Of a stretch of 64,000 nt of DNA, positions 1 through 7,981 are shown in pieces. This stretch comes from RUG14199 sp964629225 (GTDB lineage: Bacteria > Bacillota > Clostridia > Oscillospirales > CAG-272): assembly GCA_964629225.1 (NCBI GenBank), contig CAZVQC010000005.1, forward strand, positions 38,909 through 102,908. The letters run 5' to 3'. The position numbers and the translations under genes are program-made. Under the pieces are notes generated by a model. It was not told the origin of the DNA. It made no database searches and saw nothing but the letters and a program-made list of their open reading frames with translations. Positions within the stretch are counted from its first letter, which is position 1. Each line of letters opens with the position of its first letter.

Positions 1-996
1 CTCATTTTTCTTCTCAATGATGTCAGAGACAGTGTCACCGTATCTGTTTTTCAACTTCTTGATGAGAGCAAGCCTCGTCTCCACCATGTCAAGCTTCTTT
101 TCCGGGTCGTCAACGTCGCAATCACCCAAAAGATCCGCTATCCGCTCGGAGATATCAAATAGTTCACTGCGAATATCATCGAGACGGATCGCCGTCTCTT
201 CCGCATCCTCAAAAACGTCCGCAAGACCTCTTATGGCGGCTGCCGCCCTGTCCACCATGTAGCAGGCGGTAACTCCCTTTTCGTTGTCCGCAAGGGTCCT
301 TTTCACAACGGAGACGCTCTTTGATATCTTCTCGATACTGCGGAGCTTCAGCCTCAGTCTTTCCAGTTTTTCTTCTTCCTCGGGATCCGAAAGCCCGGCT
401 CTGTCGATCTCCGAGTAGCGATGCTTCAAGATGTCAAGAATCATCTCTCTGTCATCGAGAGAGGTCTTCAGTTTTTCAAGACGGCTCTCGGCATCTCTCA
501 GCTCTTTATAAGCGGCTCTGTAGCACTCAATTTCGCGTTCGTTCCCGATATAAGAGTCAAGAAGAGCGGTCAGCTCCGACTTTTCCGTCAGTGTTCCGCT
601 GTCAAACTGACCATGGATCGCCGCAAGTTTTTTTGCCACCTGCTTAAGCACCGAAACACCGACAACTCTCGAATTGATCTTGGCGGTGGTCTTTCCCTCG
701 GCGCTCAGTGTCCTTCTTATGAAGATCTGACCGTTTTCGTCGGGAGACGCTCCCGCAGACTCAAGATCCGCGCGTATCCCCTCAAGTCCACCGAAGAGAA
801 GCGATACCTCCGCCATGCTCTCACCGGTTCGAACAAGTTCCTTATCCGCCTTGCCACCGAGGGCAAAGCAGATACAGTCGATGATGACGGACTTTCCGGC
901 ACCGGTCTCGCCGGTCATGACGGTGAAGCCCTCACGCAAGTCACAGCTGAGCTCTTTTATCACCGCACAGTTGGAAATAAAAATGTTTTCAAGCAT
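1..996 (-). CDS. recN: DNA repair protein RecN (N-terminal part, cut by window edge)
   Basis: SMC-like ATPase that acts at double-strand breaks. The visible 332 residues begin MLENIFISNC, with a Walker A motif (GETGAGKS) near residues 29-36 followed by SVIID, then a long helical, charged stretch that would form the coiled coil; the C-terminal Walker B half lies outside the window. It is the last visible gene of the nusB operon and starts 13 bases after argR, the classic Firmicute argR-recN order. The ATG at 996 is preceded by a purine-rich site. What follows recN (often spoIVB-spo0A in Firmicutes) cannot be seen; spoIVB is elsewhere in this window. Confidence 0.95.
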   Translation of the reverse strand, partial: MLENIFISNCAVIKELSCDLREGFTVMTGETGAGKSVIIDCICFALGGKADKELVRTGESMAEVSLLFGGLEGIRADLESAGASPDENGQIFIRRTLSAEGKTTAKINSRVVGVSVLKQVAKKLAAIHGQFDSGTLTEKSELTALLDSYIGNEREIECYRAAYKELRDAESRLEKLKTSLDDREMILDILKHRYSEIDRAGLSDPEEEEKLERLRLKLRSIEKISKSVSVVKRTLADNEKGVTACYMVDRAAAAIRGLADVFEDAEETAIRLDDIRSELFDISERIADLLGDCDVDDPEKKLDMVETRLALIKKLKNRYGDTVSDIIEKKNE

Positions 997-1009
997 GAAA
1001 AGCTCCTTA

Positions 1010-1465
1010 TCAACCCTTGCCTATCATCCGTCTAATCTCATCGCAAAGAGCGAGGGCGGCCTCCGGGGTGTGGGTGACTGCGAATATGGTGTCGTCTCCG
1101 CCGACACAACCGAGGATGTCAAACTCATCGGTGGAATCAAGATTGAACGCCACCGCTTGGGCAAGTCCCGGAAAAGTCCTTATCACCACGATATTCATAG
1201 CCGCCTCAACGGACTTTACCGAGGAGAGGAACGCAGCATTGTAGATGTGGTTCTTTTCTTCGGCAACGGCGGAGGGAGCCACGTATTTGTAGCCGCCCTT
1301 CTCGCTTGATACCTTCACCAGTTTCAATTCCCGAATGTCTCTTGACACCGTAGCCTGCGTGACGGAAAAACCCATGTTGGCAAGCTTCGATATCAGTTCC
1401 TCCTGAGTCTCGACATCTCCCGTGGATATCAGTTCAAGTATTGCATCCTGTCTTTTGTTTTTCAT
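1010..1465 (-). CDS. argR: Arginine repressor ArgR
   Basis: Hexameric arginine-responsive regulator of arginine metabolism. About 151 residues: N-terminal winged helix with the TQATVSRDIREL recognition segment (about residues 37-48), then the C-terminal oligomerisation and arginine-binding domain with GGDDTIFAV near residues 120-130. The ATG at 1465 has AAAGGA seven bases upstream; an in-frame TTG 15 bases earlier lies at the end of nadK and is less likely. Placed between nadK and recN as in Bacillus ahrC. Its presence in a DNA repair/isoprenoid operon is conserved synteny and says little about its own regulon. No ARG box was looked for beyond this operon. Confidence 0.95.
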   Translation of the reverse strand: MKNKRQDAILELISTGDVETQEELISKLANMGFSVTQATVSRDIRELKLVKVSSEKGGYKYVAPSAVAEEKNHIYNAAFLSSVKSVEAAMNIVVIRTFPGLAQAVAFNLDSTDEFDILGCVGGDDTIFAVTHTPEAALALCDEIRRMIGKG

Positions 1466-1476
1466 GATATTTCCTT

Positions 1477-2349
1477 TCAAAAGGGCCTTTCCGAGAGTTT
1501 TCTGTGGAGGACGTTGAGGAATCCTCCCTCTTTTACTCTCACCAGCCTCGTTACGGTATCGCTTTTTTTCACTGTTATCGTGTCGTCGCAGAATATCTCC
1601 ACGTTCTCACGCCCGTCTGCGGTAAGAAACATTCTGTTCTCCCTGCAATGAGGATCCTTCACAGTCAGGACCGAGTCCCCCCTGAAAACGATGGGACGAA
1701 GCCCAAGGGAATGGGGGCAGATGGGCGTTGCGAGAAGACATTCCACCGACTGGTAGATCAGTGGTCCTCCCGCCGACATGGAATAGGCACTGGAGCCGGT
1801 GGGAGTGGAGATGACGATGCCGTCGGCAGCATAGCCGGTAATGAAAACACCGTCGCAGAAAAGATCAAATGACGACAGCCTTGACACGGGTCCGTTTGAC
1901 AGAACAACGTCGTTGAGACAGGGTCTTATCCTAACGTTCCTGCCGTCTCTTCCGGTTATAACGCAGTCAAGCATCATCCTGCTTTCCGTCTTGAAGTCAC
2001 CGTTCAATATTTTCGAGAAAAGATGGATCTCACCGAACTCAAGCTCCGCAAGATATCCGAGAGAGCCGAAGTTGATACCGACTATCGGTATCGACAGCCC
2101 CGACGAGCGCCTTGCCGCTTCGATTATGGAGCCGTCTCCTCCCATGACCACTATCAGCTCCGCCCCCAAGTAGAGCTCCTCTTCCGGAAGGAAGCGGACG
2201 AAGTCGGGGGTCGAGCCGAACTGATCCTTAAGATCCAATGACACCCTGACACGGGCTCCAAGATCTCCGAGTGCTTCGGCTACCTTTTTTACCGCCGCCG
2301 GCTCGATCGTCTTCTTAAGACCGAAGAACAGAACACATTCCCTCAGCAA
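1477..2349 (-). CDS. nadK: NAD kinase
   Basis: Phosphorylates NAD to NADP in the cytoplasm. 290 residues, normal length. The ATP-site GGDGS motif is at residues 70-74, NFGSLGYLAE follows near 95, and the conserved TPTGSSAYSMSAGGP glycine-rich segment is near residues 182-196. The start appears to be TTG: it overlaps the last codons of tlyA by seven bases and has AAGGAG seven bases upstream inside tlyA, whereas no in-frame ATG fits the family N-terminus. This overlap implies translational coupling to tlyA. Confidence 0.93.
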   Translation of the reverse strand: MLRECVLFFGLKKTIEPAAVKKVAEALGDLGARVRVSLDLKDQFGSTPDFVRFLPEEELYLGAELIVVMGGDGSIIEAARRSSGLSIPIVGINFGSLGYLAELEFGEIHLFSKILNGDFKTESRMMLDCVITGRDGRNVRIRPCLNDVVLSNGPVSRLSSFDLFCDGVFITGYAADGIVISTPTGSSAYSMSAGGPLIYQSVECLLATPICPHSLGLRPIVFRGDSVLTVKDPHCRENRMFLTADGRENVEIFCDDTITVKKSDTVTRLVRVKEGGFLNVLHRKLSERPF

Positions 2350-3107
2350 AGTACCACTCCTTCCACGGTTTCATCACCGATCCTATCGCCGTGACCCTTT
2401 GCGAACAGTGCGAGGAATTCACGGTTACCGTCTCCACCTTTGATGGGAGACTCGGTGAGCTTTGTGCAGACAAGTCCTGCTCTGTCTGCCGCTTCTATAA
2501 CTTTTTTAACAGCAGAAAGATGCTGTTTTTTATCCTTCACGATCCCGCCCTTGGAAAGGGCACTTCTGCCGCACTCGAATTGAGGCTTTATAAGGGACAC
2601 CAGAACGCCGTCATCCTTCAGCACCGATGATACCGGAGAGAGTACCAGTGTCTGGGAGATGAAAGAGATATCCATCACTGCAATTTCAAAGACGCCCACT
2701 GCATCGGCCGAGAGCATCTTCGCATTGAATCCCTCAAGATCCGTCACTCTGGGATCCTTCACAAGACTCGGATCCAATTGTCCGTGACCGGAATCAACGG
2801 CAGTTACGGATGCGGCCCCTCTTTTGAGAAGGCAATCGGTGAAGCCTCCCGTAGAGGCCCCCACGTCGATGGCGGAAAGTCCGGTCACATCCAAGTCGAA
2901 CGCATCAAGGGCAAAATCAAGCTTCACTCCGCCTCTGCCGACAAAGTCAAAGGCTTCCTTTGTCACCCTCACATCCCCGTCACAGTTCTCGGAAGGTCTC
3001 GTTACTACCCGTCCGTTTACGGTGACGAGCCCCTTGAGTATCAGCTCCTTAGCGTAGCTTCTGCTTTTGGCAAGGCCGCTTTCCGCAAGAAAAACGTCAA
3101 GTCTCAT
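2343..3107 (-). CDS. tlyA: TlyA-family rRNA 2'-O-methyltransferase
   Basis: Predicted SAM-dependent rRNA ribose methyltransferase. 254 residues: S4 RNA-binding domain (about 1-60, MRLDVFLAESGLAKSR) followed by an FtsJ-type Rossmann fold with SAM motif DVGASTGGFTD at residues 81-91 and a conserved LIKPQFE segment near 170. The ATG overlaps the ispA stop as ATGA. Mycobacterial TlyA methylates 16S and 23S rRNA and was first called a hemolysin; the exact site here is unknown. Position between ispA and nadK is standard for Firmicutes except that dxs, usually between ispA and tlyA, is missing. Confidence 0.92.
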   Translation of the reverse strand: MRLDVFLAESGLAKSRSYAKELILKGLVTVNGRVVTRPSENCDGDVRVTKEAFDFVGRGGVKLDFALDAFDLDVTGLSAIDVGASTGGFTDCLLKRGAASVTAVDSGHGQLDPSLVKDPRVTDLEGFNAKMLSADAVGVFEIAVMDISFISQTLVLSPVSSVLKDDGVLVSLIKPQFECGRSALSKGGIVKDKKQHLSAVKKVIEAADRAGLVCTKLTESPIKGGDGNREFLALFAKGHGDRIGDETVEGVVLC

Positions 3108-3979
3108 TTCACTCTCTTGTCAAGATATCGGGGCAGCTCCCTGAGGAAGCCCTCGGTGTCGTAGGGGGCAATGACCGCCGCCGCCCGTTCCGAGAGACTT
3201 GCACACTCGGCCTCGGCCTCTTGGGGAGTCATGAAAGACAGAGCGTTGACTCTGCCGTTCTCCGAGTCGATACCCGTCTTCTTTCCAAGAACCGATGCAT
3301 CTCCGAAAAGATCCAAAAGATCGTCTCTTATCTGAAAAGCAAGACCGATGCACTCACAGTACTCCGAAATGGCATCGACGGCACCCTCATCGCCGGCACC
3401 ATCGGTAGCCGCTACGTGTCCGAGCAGAGATGCCGCTTTTATCAGAGCCGCAGTCTTCATGCTGTGGAGCCGCTTAAGTTCCGCAAGATCGGTGCTTGAG
3501 CCCTCAAGGTCGATCTGCTGTCCTCCCGCCATACCCAAAGGACCTGCAAGACGGGCCAGCACTCTGCAACCGAGAGCCGCCGCTTTTTCACATGGATGGG
3601 ATGCAGCTCTCTCGAAAGCACAGGTGAGAAGAGCATCTCCCGCAAGAAGAGCGGTTGCCTCTCCGAACGCCTTGTGGCAGGAGGGCTTTCCCCGTCTCAT
3701 GTCGTCATCGTCCATGCAGGGGAGGTCGTCGTGGATCAGGGAATAGGACTGTATCATCTCAAGCGCCGCCGCAAAGTCAAGCGACTCCCTCGGATCCTTC
3801 CCGAAGGCACGACAGGTCTCAAGCACCAGAACGGCACGTATCCTTTTTCCCCCGCCCAACAGCGAGTATCTCATGGCATCTCTCAGCTTGCCCTCTCCGA
3901 TCACATCCCGTGACGTGACCTTTTCAAGATATTCCTCAACCAAAGCGGCATCTGCCGCAATTATTTTTCCTACTTCCAC
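3104..3979 (-). CDS. ispA: Polyprenyl (geranyl/farnesyl) diphosphate synthase
   Basis: Chain-elongating trans-prenyltransferase that makes FPP from IPP and DMAPP for quinone, undecaprenyl and other isoprenoid synthesis. Conserved SLLGGGKRIR substrate segment, first aspartate-rich motif DDLPCMD (about residues 84-90 from this start) and second motif DDLLD near residue 220. The chosen GTG at 3979 lies seven bases after the xseB stop, has GAGG upstream, and gives the family's usual spacing of about 40 residues before the GGKR motif. A GTG at 4027 would give 16 more residues but overlaps xseB by 41 bases. Follows xseB, as in Bacillus. Confidence 0.93.
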   Translation of the reverse strand: MEVGKIIAADAALVEEYLEKVTSRDVIGEGKLRDAMRYSLLGGGKRIRAVLVLETCRAFGKDPRESLDFAAALEMIQSYSLIHDDLPCMDDDDMRRGKPSCHKAFGEATALLAGDALLTCAFERAASHPCEKAAALGCRVLARLAGPLGMAGGQQIDLEGSSTDLAELKRLHSMKTAALIKAASLLGHVAATDGAGDEGAVDAISEYCECIGLAFQIRDDLLDLFGDASVLGKKTGIDSENGRVNALSFMTPQEAEAECASLSERAAAVIAPYDTEGFLRELPRYLDKRVK

Positions 3980-3986
3980 GAGCGCC

Positions 3987-4223
3987 TCACATCCCGACTT
4001 CGGCGGCGGGATTGAAATCACTCTCACCGTCCTCAGTCAATAGCTTCACTTTTTTGATGGCGGCATCAAGCTCACCCTCGCATCTTTTCACAAGGGTGAC
4101 CCCTTCCTCAAAGAGGGTAAGTGACCTTTCAAGCTCCAAGGAGCCGCGTTCCAGCTCCGCCACTATCTCCTCAAGCCTCGAAAGCGAGGCTTCAAAGCTC
4201 ATTTTCTCATTCTTTTCTTCCAT
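3987..4223 (-). CDS. xseB: Exonuclease VII small subunit
   Basis: Small subunit of exodeoxyribonuclease VII, which degrades single-stranded DNA from both ends. 78 residues, normal length, entirely helical and charged with the family core SFEASLSRLEEIVAELE and a second heptad-like stretch (LTLFEEGVTLVKRCEGEL). It overlaps the 3' end of xseA by 17 bases, so the subunits are probably translated coupled and in excess of XseA as known for this enzyme. Confidence 0.95.
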   Translation of the reverse strand: MEEKNEKMSFEASLSRLEEIVAELERGSLELERSLTLFEEGVTLVKRCEGELDAAIKKVKLLTEDGESDFNPAAEVGM

Positions 4224-5466
4224 CTGTGGATCTCTCCCTTCCCGTCACCTTGGCAAATATCCGTCCGTCCGAGACCCTAACGGTGACCGAGTCCCCGACT
4301 TTCACATCATCTGTGCTCTTAAGAAGTTTTTCATCCTCCGAAAACACCGCACTGTATCCTCTTTCAAGCACCGAAAGGGGATTCAGTGAATTAAGCATCC
4401 TCGTTTTGGATGCGAACAGAACACTCTTGTTGCCAACAATGGTCTGCTCCGCCATCTCAAGCCGACGGCGAAGATCCGTGACCCTGTCCATTTTTATCTC
4501 AAAGGTCGCCTCGTGTCGTTTGAGCACTGCCGCTTCGGACAGTTTGGCAAGTCTTTGCCGCCTCCGCTCAAGCCCGTGCTCCTCGGCGGACACGAGAGAT
4601 GAAAAGAGATTTCCCACAAGGTATCTTATCTCCGTTTCATCCGGCACCGCCAATTCCGCCGCCGCAGATGGGGTCGGTGCCCGCCTGTCGGCGGCAAAGT
4701 CGGAGAGAGTGAAGTCCGTCTCGTGTCCCACAGCGGATATTACCGGTATCTCGGATGCCGCAATAGCTCTGACAGTCTTCTCGTCATTGAAAGCCCAAAG
4801 GTCTTCAATGGAACCGCCGCCACGGCCTGCGATGATAACGTCACATCGATGGGTTCGATTTAGAAATTCTATCGCCCTCACTATGTCCGAAGGGGCTCGC
4901 TCTCCCTGGACAAGGCAGGGACAAACGCAGATTTCGGCGTACTTCCAACGTCTGGTGATGACATTGATAATGTCCCTTACCGCCGCCCCCGACGGTGAGG
5001 TAACGACACCAACCGCCCTCGGAAACCTCGGCAGGGGTCTCTTTCTTGAGGGATCGAATAGTCCCTCGGCGGACAATTTCGCCTTTAACTGCTCGTATGC
5101 CACGTAGAGAGCACCTTTTCCCAGGGGCTCCATGGACTCGGCGTATAGCTGGTACTGACCGTCCCTCGGAAAAGTGGACACCCGTCCGAAGACGGTGACC
5201 TTCATTCCGTTTTCCGGTCGGAACTTGACGTTTTGAGCACTTGAGCGGAACATGACCGCTCTGACCACCGAGGTCTCATCCTTCAGGGAAAAGTAGAAGT
5301 GCCCCGTTGCCGCATGGTATTTGAAATTCGATATCTCCCCTTGGACGCCCACGTCTCTAAGTTGTGGGATCGTGTCGAACACCTGCTTTATGAAGTTGTT
5401 TAGTTCACTGACCGAAAGGGGTCTCGGAAATCTCATTTCCTCCGGTGCATCATCGTAAAACATCAT
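4207..5466 (-). CDS. xseA: Exonuclease VII large subunit
   Basis: Catalytic subunit of exodeoxyribonuclease VII. 419 residues: N-terminal OB fold (about 10-110), then the catalytic domain with VVTSPSGAAVRDI, GRGGGSIEDLWAFND and AVGHETDFTLSDF motifs, and a coiled-coil C-terminal region (about 290-390) that binds XseB. Start ATG at 5466 overlaps the upstream gene by 17 bases; a second ATG immediately follows and has slightly better spacing from GGGGGA, so the true start may be 5463. Confidence 0.96.
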   Translation of the reverse strand: MMFYDDAPEEMRFPRPLSVSELNNFIKQVFDTIPQLRDVGVQGEISNFKYHAATGHFYFSLKDETSVVRAVMFRSSAQNVKFRPENGMKVTVFGRVSTFPRDGQYQLYAESMEPLGKGALYVAYEQLKAKLSAEGLFDPSRKRPLPRFPRAVGVVTSPSGAAVRDIINVITRRWKYAEICVCPCLVQGERAPSDIVRAIEFLNRTHRCDVIIAGRGGGSIEDLWAFNDEKTVRAIAASEIPVISAVGHETDFTLSDFAADRRAPTPSAAAELAVPDETEIRYLVGNLFSSLVSAEEHGLERRRQRLAKLSEAAVLKRHEATFEIKMDRVTDLRRRLEMAEQTIVGNKSVLFASKTRMLNSLNPLSVLERGYSAVFSEDEKLLKSTDDVKVGDSVTVRVSDGRIFAKVTGRERSTDGRKE

Positions 5467-6415
5467 TTCCCCCGAATCTCAGCTTCGTAAGAAGAGCACA
5501 CCCCACCCCATTATCCGACGAAAGATCGGGACGGGCAAAACGGCTCGAATATTTCGAAAGTCTCTTTTTGATGGCGCCACAGCTCATGACTCCTCCCGCA
5601 AACACCGTCTCACTGCTCGGATAGGACTCAAGAAGATTTTGTGTCAAAAGCTCAAGCGCATCCGTCACCGCCCCGATAACAAAGGCGGAGGTCAGCGGGG
5701 CATCCTTCGTTCTGCGAAAAAGCTCCGCAGCTTTGTTTTCAATACCCGACAGGTTGCAATCAAGTCCCCTTACGGTGCTTCTGTATTTCGGCACCTTCCC
5801 GCTGTAGGAGGCGGCGAGTTTTTCCATCTCGGCTCCTGCCGGGAATTTAAGTCCCATAAGGACGCCGATGCGGTCGATAACCTGACCCGCGTTAAGGTCA
5901 AGGGTGCCGCCGATGCGCTCGATCTTTGAAAATCCTTCACCGGAACCGGTGACCTTCAAAATGTCGGTGGTTCCTCCGGACACGTGAAAGGCGAAAAATT
6001 CCTTTTCAAAAAGATCCGTAGAATTCGATGACAGAAGAGCCGCCGCAACGTGTCCCGCCTGATGGGAGAATGTGAAGTGCGGCACCGAAAGCACCGCCGC
6101 CGCCACCGATGAAAGGGACTCTCCCACGGTAAAACAGGGCATGTAAGAGCCCTCACTGTCTCTCGGAGCGGAGGATGAGCCCACCGCCCAGATGATCCCG
6201 GCGGGATGATCGCGAAGAAGTTCTTTGATCTTTTCGGAAACGAACTCAAATGCGGCGGTATGGTGGAACACCGCATCGCTCTGTCTCAGTCCTCTTTGGC
6301 CTTCAGCCACGGGAAGAAGTTTCTTTCCGTTAAGAAGCACCGTCATATCCCCGTCAACTGCCGCCACCGAGGTGGTGTAGTTGCTGGTGTCGAAAGCGAG
6401 AAAGATGTCAGTCAT
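5450..6415 (-). CDS. Peptidase M22 / TsaD-like paralogue
   Basis: ASKHA-fold protein related to TsaD (Kae1/Gcp), the tRNA t6A synthesis enzyme, but too divergent to be TsaD itself. About 321 residues starting MTDIFLAFDTSNYTTS. The metal-binding pair HxxxH is kept (SHQAGH, His118 and His122 by my count), and the C-terminal half keeps GGTLDLNAGQVIDRIG and FAGGVMSCG segments similar to TsaD motifs. No tsaB, tsaE or true tsaD is in the window. The ATG at 6415 overlaps the end of nusB by eight bases; upstream in-frame codons lie inside nusB. Its position between nusB and xseA is where folD often sits. Role unknown; annotated widely as peptidase M22 by homology only. Confidence 0.8.
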   Translation of the reverse strand: MTDIFLAFDTSNYTTSVAAVDGDMTVLLNGKKLLPVAEGQRGLRQSDAVFHHTAAFEFVSEKIKELLRDHPAGIIWAVGSSSAPRDSEGSYMPCFTVGESLSSVAAAVLSVPHFTFSHQAGHVAAALLSSNSTDLFEKEFFAFHVSGGTTDILKVTGSGEGFSKIERIGGTLDLNAGQVIDRIGVLMGLKFPAGAEMEKLAASYSGKVPKYRSTVRGLDCNLSGIENKAAELFRRTKDAPLTSAFVIGAVTDALELLTQNLLESYPSSETVFAGGVMSCGAIKKRLSKYSSRFARPDLSSDNGVGCALLTKLRFGGNDVLR

Positions 6416-6989
6416 GATCCGCCAAGCCATCCACGGCAATGTTGCCGCCGCTCTTTTCGGCGGCGTCGCCCTTCGTATCCGCTATGTATCCCTCGGCTCT
6501 CGCAAAGGAGTTGAGGATACCGTTGATGAACTTGGCGGAACGCTCGTCATCGTAGGTCTTGGCAAGCTCCACAGCCTCGTTGATCACCGCCTTGGGAGGA
6601 GTCTCGGTGAATACCGTCTCATAGACCGCAAGGCGAAGGATGCTCTTTGCGATCCTTGAGATTCTGGATACCTTCCATCCCTTGGAAAACTCGGATATCC
6701 TGCGGTCAAGCTCACCGGCGGATGCGACACATCCGGTGAAGGCGGTCCTGACAAATTCGGAAAAGACGTCCGATGCTACGGCACCGTTTTCTTCGGCATC
6801 AACGCCCCCCTCGGCAGTGGACACAACAGGTGAAACTCCTTTGACATCACCGCCGATAACGTCACCGTCATTATCCTCCGTCATAGCCTCGGCCTTGGCT
6901 TTCAAAAAGTCATCGGCGGAGAGGCCGTCGTGGAATGAGTATTCATACAAAAGGCAAATGAGCGTTTCCCGCTCCGAATGTCTTGACAT
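6408..6989 (-). CDS. nusB: Transcription antitermination factor NusB
   Basis: RNA-binding antitermination protein used in rRNA transcription. 193 residues, longer than the usual 130-150. The N-terminal helix (SERETLICLLYEYSFHDG) and C-terminal core (RISRIAKSILRLAVYE, PPKAVINEAVELAKTYDDE, FINGILNSFAR) are clear. The extra length is an acidic, glycine-rich low-complexity insert at about residues 36-75 plus a C-terminal tail of about 25 residues. First gene of the operon, behind GGAGG eight to nine bases before ATG and a strong promoter. Confidence 0.93.
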   Translation of the reverse strand: MSRHSERETLICLLYEYSFHDGLSADDFLKAKAEAMTEDNDGDVIGGDVKGVSPVVSTAEGGVDAEENGAVASDVFSEFVRTAFTGCVASAGELDRRISEFSKGWKVSRISRIAKSILRLAVYETVFTETPPKAVINEAVELAKTYDDERSAKFINGILNSFARAEGYIADTKGDAAEKSGGNIAVDGLADHD

Positions 6990-7038
6990 ATTTTGGATCC
7001 TCCGATCCTACCCGTGGGCAGAAATATTATTATATTAT

Positions 7039-7067
7039 ATTATACTATGAATGGCGGCGAAAGTCAA
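7039..7067 (-). promoter_or_regulatory. Sigma-A type promoter of the nusB-recN operon
   Basis: On the minus strand TTGACT (7062-7067), a 17-base spacer and TATAAT (7039-7044), about 50 bases before nusB. Flanking A/T-rich repeats (TATTATATTATAT) follow the -10. It drives the whole nusB-to-recN run, in which no other convincing promoter was seen. Confidence 0.8.
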
Positions 7068-7149
7068 CGAATTCCGCCAACTAATTGACATCATATCGGA
7101 ATAATTATCCGTTTTTTTCGAAAAACAGTCGGCAAATACCGTCTCAATG

Positions 7150-7178
7150 TTGCAACATCGGCAAAAATGTGGTACAAT
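7150..7178 (+). promoter_or_regulatory. Sigma-A type promoter for the 7.2-kb membrane protein
   Basis: TTGCAA (7150-7155), 17-base spacer, TACAAT (7173-7178), then about 27 bases to the ATG at 7206. It is divergent from the nusB promoter, with about 85 bases between the two -35 boxes. Confidence 0.7.
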
Positions 7179-7205
7179 GGAGAAAAACCGAAAGGAGAGA
7201 AAACG

Positions 7206-7637
7206 ATGAATGAAAAAGAAAGACCGAATCTGTCACGTTTTTTAACGAGAGCCTGCTCGATCTTCACCCCAACGGTACTGGCACTCTACCTTGTGGCGTG
7301 GCTGATATCGGACGGCAAAGTGAAGGTCCCCACCGCAGGAACCGTGTTTGCGGTCTTTGCAATGTCCCTTCTCATCTCCCTTTCCACTTCTCTCTACAAG
7401 TCGGAGAAACTGTCCTTCTTCGCCTCCCACAGCATCAATTTTCTCATTCTCGCCGTCGCCTATCTCTTTCTCGTGCTGCTCATCCGAGGCAGTGCTTCAA
7501 GCGGCATCGCCATCCTTGTGGCAATGGCGTTCTACGTGGTGGTATTTGCCGCAGTGACCGCTGTTATGGCAGTTAAAAGAAGGAAAAACCGAAAGAAGAT
7601 CACCGATGTGAAAAAGTACGAGACAAAATTCGATTGA
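7206..7637 (+). CDS. Hypothetical four-helix membrane protein
   Basis: 143 residues starting MNEKERPNLSRF after GGAGAG; an earlier in-frame ATG at 7167 lies inside the promoter and is rejected. Four hydrophobic segments are visible: about residues 13-33, 40-60, 67-88 and 93-117, followed by a strongly basic tail (KRRKNRKKITDVKKYE), which by the positive-inside rule puts the C-terminus in the cytoplasm. Layout resembles small four-helix DUF3021-type proteins, but I see no diagnostic motif. Single-gene unit with its own promoter and a terminator shared with divIC. Function unknown. Confidence 0.75.
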   Translation: MNEKERPNLSRFLTRACSIFTPTVLALYLVAWLISDGKVKVPTAGTVFAVFAMSLLISLSTSLYKSEKLSFFASHSINFLILAVAYLFLVLLIRGSASSGIAILVAMAFYVVVFAAVTAVMAVKRRKNRKKITDVKKYETKFD

Positions 7638-7656
7638 AAATGACCGATGGCAAAAA

Positions 7657-7693
7657 GCCCGTCAAACCGCATAAGCGGCGACGGGCAGTTTTT
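7657..7693. terminator. Bidirectional terminator between the membrane protein and divIC
   Basis: GCCCGTC (7657-7663) pairs with GACGGGC (7680-7686) and encloses a second stem CCGC/GCGG with an ATAA loop. A-tract on the left and T-tract on the right make it usable from both convergent genes; it abuts the divIC stop codon. Confidence 0.8.
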
Positions 7694-7964
7694 ATTTGGC
7701 AAGGTCGTTGTAGAAGATGATCTCCTCCGGGAGATAACGGTTCACCATCTCCCTTGCTTTGTCCTCGTAATATTTTTCGTCCTTCGGCTGATCCAAAGTA
7801 TTCTGCATGGCATCGATCTCGTCTTGTATCTGCCGATTCTGCTCCTCGATCAGCTCCGCCTCAGCCAGCTTTACGTTGGTATCTATCTGCAGTTTCACCA
7901 CAGTGAGAACGCAGAAGAAGACAAAAAGCACCACGATCACCGTTCCGAGAAGACTCTTTTTCAT
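7692..7964 (-). CDS. divIC: Septum formation initiator DivIC/FtsB-like
   Basis: Bitopic division protein of the FtsL/FtsB/DivIC class. 90 residues: short cytoplasmic start (MKKSL), one membrane helix at about 6-24, then an extracytoplasmic coiled coil (about 25-65, LAEAELIEEQNRQIQDEID) and the conserved tail with KYYEDKAREMVNRYLPEEII, close to the DivIC YIEDLARKxL pattern. Last gene of rqcP-yabP-yabQ-divIC, exactly the Bacillus order, which supports divIC over ftsB/ftsL. Confidence 0.88.
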   Translation of the reverse strand: MKKSLLGTVIVVLFVFFCVLTVVKLQIDTNVKLAEAELIEEQNRQIQDEIDAMQNTLDQPKDEKYYEDKAREMVNRYLPEEIIFYNDLAK

Positions 7965-7981
7965 TTTTCACTTCCCCTTTC

